Both the position numbers and the translations under genes were made by a program. Below, piece after piece: positions 61,067 to 64,000 of a stretch of 64,000 nt of DNA (position 1 is the first letter of the stretch; every line of letters begins with the position of its first letter). The stretch is taken from NCBI RefSeq assembly GCF_025716875.1, contig NZ_JAOVZB010000008.1, positions 1 to 64,000 of the forward strand, in the 5' to 3' direction. The notes under the pieces were generated by a model, which was not told where the DNA came from, made no database searches, and saw only the letters and a program-made list of their open reading frames with translations. Source of the DNA: Marinomonas sargassi (GTDB lineage: Bacteria > Pseudomonadota > Gammaproteobacteria > Pseudomonadales > Marinomonadaceae).

Positions 61067-63889
61067 ATGAGTGATTATAAACCGACACTGAACTTGCCAG
61101 ATACTAAGTTCCCAATGCGTGGTGATTTGGCAAAACGTGAACCTGGCATGCTTAAACGCTGGCAGGATATGGATCTTTATCAAAAAATGCGTGAGACGAG
61201 TAAAGGTCGTAAGCCTTTTATTCTTCATGATGGTCCTCCATACGCGAATGGCAGCATTCATATTGGTCATGCGGTTAACAAAATCCTCAAAGATATTATT
61301 GTTAAGTCTAAGACGATCAGTGGCTTTGATGCGCCTTATATTCCTGGTTGGGATTGTCATGGTTTGCCAATCGAGCACAAAGTTGAGCAGCTAATTGGTA
61401 AAGCGGGTACGAAAGTATCTTATAAAGAGTTCCGTGCTAAATGCCGTGAATACGCTTACTCGCAAATTGAAGAGCAGAAAAAAGATTTTATCCGCCTTGG
61501 TATCATGGGAGATTGGGAGAATCCTTATCTGACCATGAACTTCCAAACGGAAGCAAACATTGTACGTGCATTGGGTAAAATCGCTGACAATGGTCATTTG
61601 GTAAAGGGCTTTAAGCCAGTTTACTGGAGTGTGGTTGGTGGCTCTGCTTTAGCTGAAGCGGAAGTGGAATACCAAGATAAGACCTCACTATCATTGGATG
61701 TGCGTTATGCACCACAAGATGAAGCCGCGCTATTGGCTAAGTTCTCTGATGTAGCGGGCGAAGGCAAAGTCTCAGTTGTTATTTGGACAACCACACCTTG
61801 GACGCTTCCTGCGAGTCAGGCAGTATCTGTACATCCTGAATTCAACTACGCTCTTGTTGAAGTTGATGCTGGTTTAGGCAAAGAGCGCCTTATCCTTGCT
61901 GAAGATATGGTTGATAGTGTGATGTCGCGCTACAGCTTCTCTGAATACCGAATCGTTGGTCGATCAACAGGCTCTGCGCTTGCGGGCACTGTATTGAATC
62001 ACCCCTTCATTGAACGCGATATTCCGGTTATCTTGGGTGAGCATGTTACGACAGAAGCTGGTACTGGCTGTGTTCACACAGCGCCAGATCATGGTGTGGA
62101 TGACTTTAATGTAGGTCGTGAAAATGGCATTGGCACTATTAATCTTGTTCAAGATAATGGTGTTTACTCTGATGCTGCTGGTGAGTTTGCTGGGCTACAT
62201 GTGTATAAAGTAGATGGAGCCATCTTAGAAGCGCTTAATAAAAACAGTGCTTTGGTTTTCGAATCTAAAATTTTCCACAGCTACCCTCATTGCTGGCGTA
62301 CGAAAACGCCTTTGATATTCCGTGCGACACCACAATGGTTTATCAGTATGACAAAAGAGGGTCTTTTAGACTCTGCTAAGCATGCTGTTGAAGGTGTGAA
62401 ATGGGTTCCTAGTTGGGGGCAAAACCGCATGGAAGGCATGCTCAATAATAGTCCTGACTGGTGTGTATCTCGTCAGCGTACTTGGGGTGTGCCTATCGCT
62501 TTATTTATCAATAAAGAAACACAAGAACTGCACCCAGAGACACCTCGCTTAATTGAAGAAGTGGCTCTACGTATCGAGAAAGAAGGGATCGATGCTTGGT
62601 TCGAGCTAGACGCTGCTGAATTATTAGGTGACGAAGCGGAGAAATACAGCAAAGTAACGGATACTTTGGATGTATGGTTTGACTCAGGTGTAACTCATTA
62701 TTCTGTTATTGATCAGCGTGAAGAGTTGAGCTTCCCTGCTGACCTATATTTAGAGGGTTCTGATCAGCATCGTGGTTGGTTCCAGTCATCTTTGAAGACG
62801 TCGATGGCTATTCGTGGGGTTCCTCCTTACAAGCAAGTGCTTACTCATGGTTTTACCGTTGATGGCGATGGCCGCAAGATGTCTAAGTCACTAGGCAACG
62901 TGTTATCTCCTCAGAAAGTAATGAGTACGCTAGGTGCTGACATTATCCGTTTGTGGGTAGCGGCAACGGATTACACGACTGAAATGACAGTGTCCGACGA
63001 AATCCTTAAGCGAGTAGCGGATTCTTACCGTCGAATTCGTAACACAGCGCGCTTTATGATGGCGAACTTAAATGGCTTTGATCCAGCAGAAGACATGGTT
63101 CCTGCTGCGGATATGATTGCCTTGGACCGTTGGATTGTTGATCGTGCTGCATTGTTGCAAAAAGAACTAGATGTGGCCTACGGCGAATATCAATTCCATG
63201 CAGTGAACCAGAAAATCCAAAACTTCTGTTCTGTTGATTTGGGTGGCTTCTACCTAGATGTGATCAAGGATCGTCAGTACACAACCCAATCTGATAGCTT
63301 GGCACGTCGTTCTGCTCAAACTGCTTTGTATCATGTTATGGAAGCGTTTAGCCGTTGGGTTGCTCCTATTCTTAGCTTTACTGCGGATGAGATCTGGCAA
63401 ACATTGCCAGGTGAGCGTGGCGAGTCAGTTTTCTTAGAGACTTGGTATGAAGGCCTTGAAGAGCTTACAGGTGATGAAGCGCTAGGCCGCGAGTTCTGGA
63501 AACAAATACTAGAAACCAAAGTAGCTATTAATAAGGTGCTAGAAGCCGCTCGTAATGAAGGGAAAATGAAGGCAAGTTTGAGTGCCGAAATTGATCTTTA
63601 CTGTGATGATGCTTTGATGGCGACTTTGAATCGTTTAGACGATGAATTGCGCTTCGTATTGATTGCGTCGAAAGTGAAGGTTCTACCTCTAGCGGATGCC
63701 AAAGAAGATGCTGTTGCGACAGAACTTGAAGGTCTTCAGGTTGCTGTGTCTCTCAGTGAACATGCGAAATGTGTGCGTTGCTGGCATCATCGTGAAGAAG
63801 TTGGTCAACGAGAAGCACATCCAGAATTGTGTGATCGTTGTATATCAAACCTTCCAGACGGAGAAGGTGAGCAGCGCCTTTATGCTTAA
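61067..63889 (+). CDS. ileS: Isoleucyl-tRNA synthetase
   Basis: Class I synthetase charging tRNA-Ile. HIGH is at 65-68 (GSIHIGHA), the CP1 editing domain is in about 190-400 ([14 protein letters not shown]), KMSKS is within [10 protein letters not shown], and a C-terminal zinc site [14 protein letters not shown] is present. It is the bacterial (mupirocin-sensitive type 1) class by its zinc tail. ATG 61067 gives 940 residues (938 in E. coli). The ribosome site (gagg at 61048) is rather far. Confidence 0.97.
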   Translation: MSDYKPTLNLPDTKFPMRGDLAKREPGMLKRWQDMDLYQKMRETSKGRKPFILHDGPPYANGSIHIGHAVNKILKDIIVKSKTISGFDAPYIPGWDCHGLPIEHKVEQLIGKAGTKVSYKEFRAKCREYAYSQIEEQKKDFIRLGIMGDWENPYLTMNFQTEANIVRALGKIADNGHLVKGFKPVYWSVVGGSALAEAEVEYQDKTSLSLDVRYAPQDEAALLAKFSDVAGEGKVSVVIWTTTPWTLPASQAVSVHPEFNYALVEVDAGLGKERLILAEDMVDSVMSRYSFSEYRIVGRSTGSALAGTVLNHPFIERDIPVILGEHVTTEAGTGCVHTAPDHGVDDFNVGRENGIGTINLVQDNGVYSDAAGEFAGLHVYKVDGAILEALNKNSALVFESKIFHSYPHCWRTKTPLIFRATPQWFISMTKEGLLDSAKHAVEGVKWVPSWGQNRMEGMLNNSPDWCVSRQRTWGVPIALFINKETQELHPETPRLIEEVALRIEKEGIDAWFELDAAELLGDEAEKYSKVTDTLDVWFDSGVTHYSVIDQREELSFPADLYLEGSDQHRGWFQSSLKTSMAIRGVPPYKQVLTHGFTVDGDGRKMSKSLGNVLSPQKVMSTLGADIIRLWVAATDYTTEMTVSDEILKRVADSYRRIRNTARFMMANLNGFDPAEDMVPAADMIALDRWIVDRAALLQKELDVAYGEYQFHAVNQKIQNFCSVDLGGFYLDVIKDRQYTTQSDSLARRSAQTALYHVMEAFSRWVAPILSFTADEIWQTLPGERGESVFLETWYEGLEELTGDEALGREFWKQILETKVAINKVLEAARNEGKMKASLSAEIDLYCDDALMATLNRLDDELRFVLIASKVKVLPLADAKEDAVATELEGLQVAVSLSEHAKCVRCWHHREEVGQREAHPELCDRCISNLPDGEGEQRLYA

Positions 63890-64000
63890 GAATCTAGCTA
63901 ATGTGTTGAAGAAGGTTCAGCGCTGGTGGGTGCTGGCTTTCGTTCTTTTTGTTATTGATTGGATTACTAAGCAAGCTGTAGAAGCGAATTTTTTCTATGG
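63882..64000 (+). CDS. lspA: Lipoprotein signal peptidase LspA (partial, N terminus)
   Basis: The window ends inside this gene. The first 39 codons read [20 protein letters not shown] then [19 protein letters not shown]: a cytosolic N terminus, the first membrane segment and the conserved D-x-x-T-K motif of the type II signal peptidase. The catalytic aspartates lie beyond the window. The start overlaps the ileS stop by eight bases, typical of the ribF-ileS-lspA operon. Confidence 0.9.
   Translation, partial: MLKNLANVLKKVQRWWVLAFVLFVIDWITKQAVEANFFY

Overview
This window looks like a housekeeping chromosomal segment of a marine gammaproteobacterium of the Oceanospirillales/Pseudomonadales kind, most likely Marinomonas or a close relative. 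The evidence is the AT-leaning composition and the gene order: birA-coaX-SPOR-tRNAs-secE-nusG, rplQ followed by uvrA-MFS-ssb, and ispB divergent from rplU-rpmA-obg-proB, then rpsT, murJ-ribF-ileS-lspA. The genus is inferred from order and protein character only; no search was run.

Layout. 1-312: the 5S gene and terminator that end an rRNA operon, followed by a decayed copy of the 5S 3' part plus its terminator. 355-2937: three accessory genes (GNAT acetyltransferase, secreted alpha/beta hydrolase, phytanoyl-CoA dioxygenase-like oxygenase). 2962-5337: birA, coaX and a SPOR-like membrane protein. 5412-5845: tRNA-Tyr, -Gly, -Thr and -Trp, without the tufB gene that commonly sits between Thr and Trp. 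5887-36107: almost the whole translation/transcription super-cluster (secE nusG rplKAJL rpoBC; rpsLG fusA tuf; S10, spc and alpha operons to rplQ). 36214-41304: uvrA, divergent from a YajR-like MFS transporter and ssb, with a LexA box between. 41460-45405: small accessory genes (GNAT, AraC regulator, exported tandem SnoaL-like protein, dual-specificity-type phosphatase, SmrA). 45558-50402: an M16 metalloprotease and two lysophospholipid acyltransferase-like genes. 50519-52278: fabB-fabA on the minus strand. 52559-64000: alpha/beta hydrolase, ispB, rplU-rpmA-obg-proB, rpsT, murJ, ribF, ileS and the start of lspA.

The core genes build ribosomes (about 35 ribosomal proteins), RNA polymerase (rpoA, rpoB, rpoC), elongation factors and the Sec translocon (secE, secY). 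Several untranslated leaders look like ribosomal-protein autoregulatory sites: L1 before rplK, L10 before rplJ, S4 before rpsM. The most striking unexplained element is a 97-nt, almost bulge-free hairpin that fills most of the gap between rpsN and rpsH (29044-29140). Its G-U pairs make it stable only as + strand RNA.

I found no CRISPR array, insertion sequence, prophage, toxin-antitoxin pair or recognisable defence system, and no clearly new multi-gene system. No stretch longer than 300 bases lacks a gene. The largest gaps, about 280 bases at 52279-52558 and 54492-54772, hold divergent promoters. Many starts were moved from the longest possible ORF to the codon supported by a Shine-Dalgarno sequence and family N-termini.
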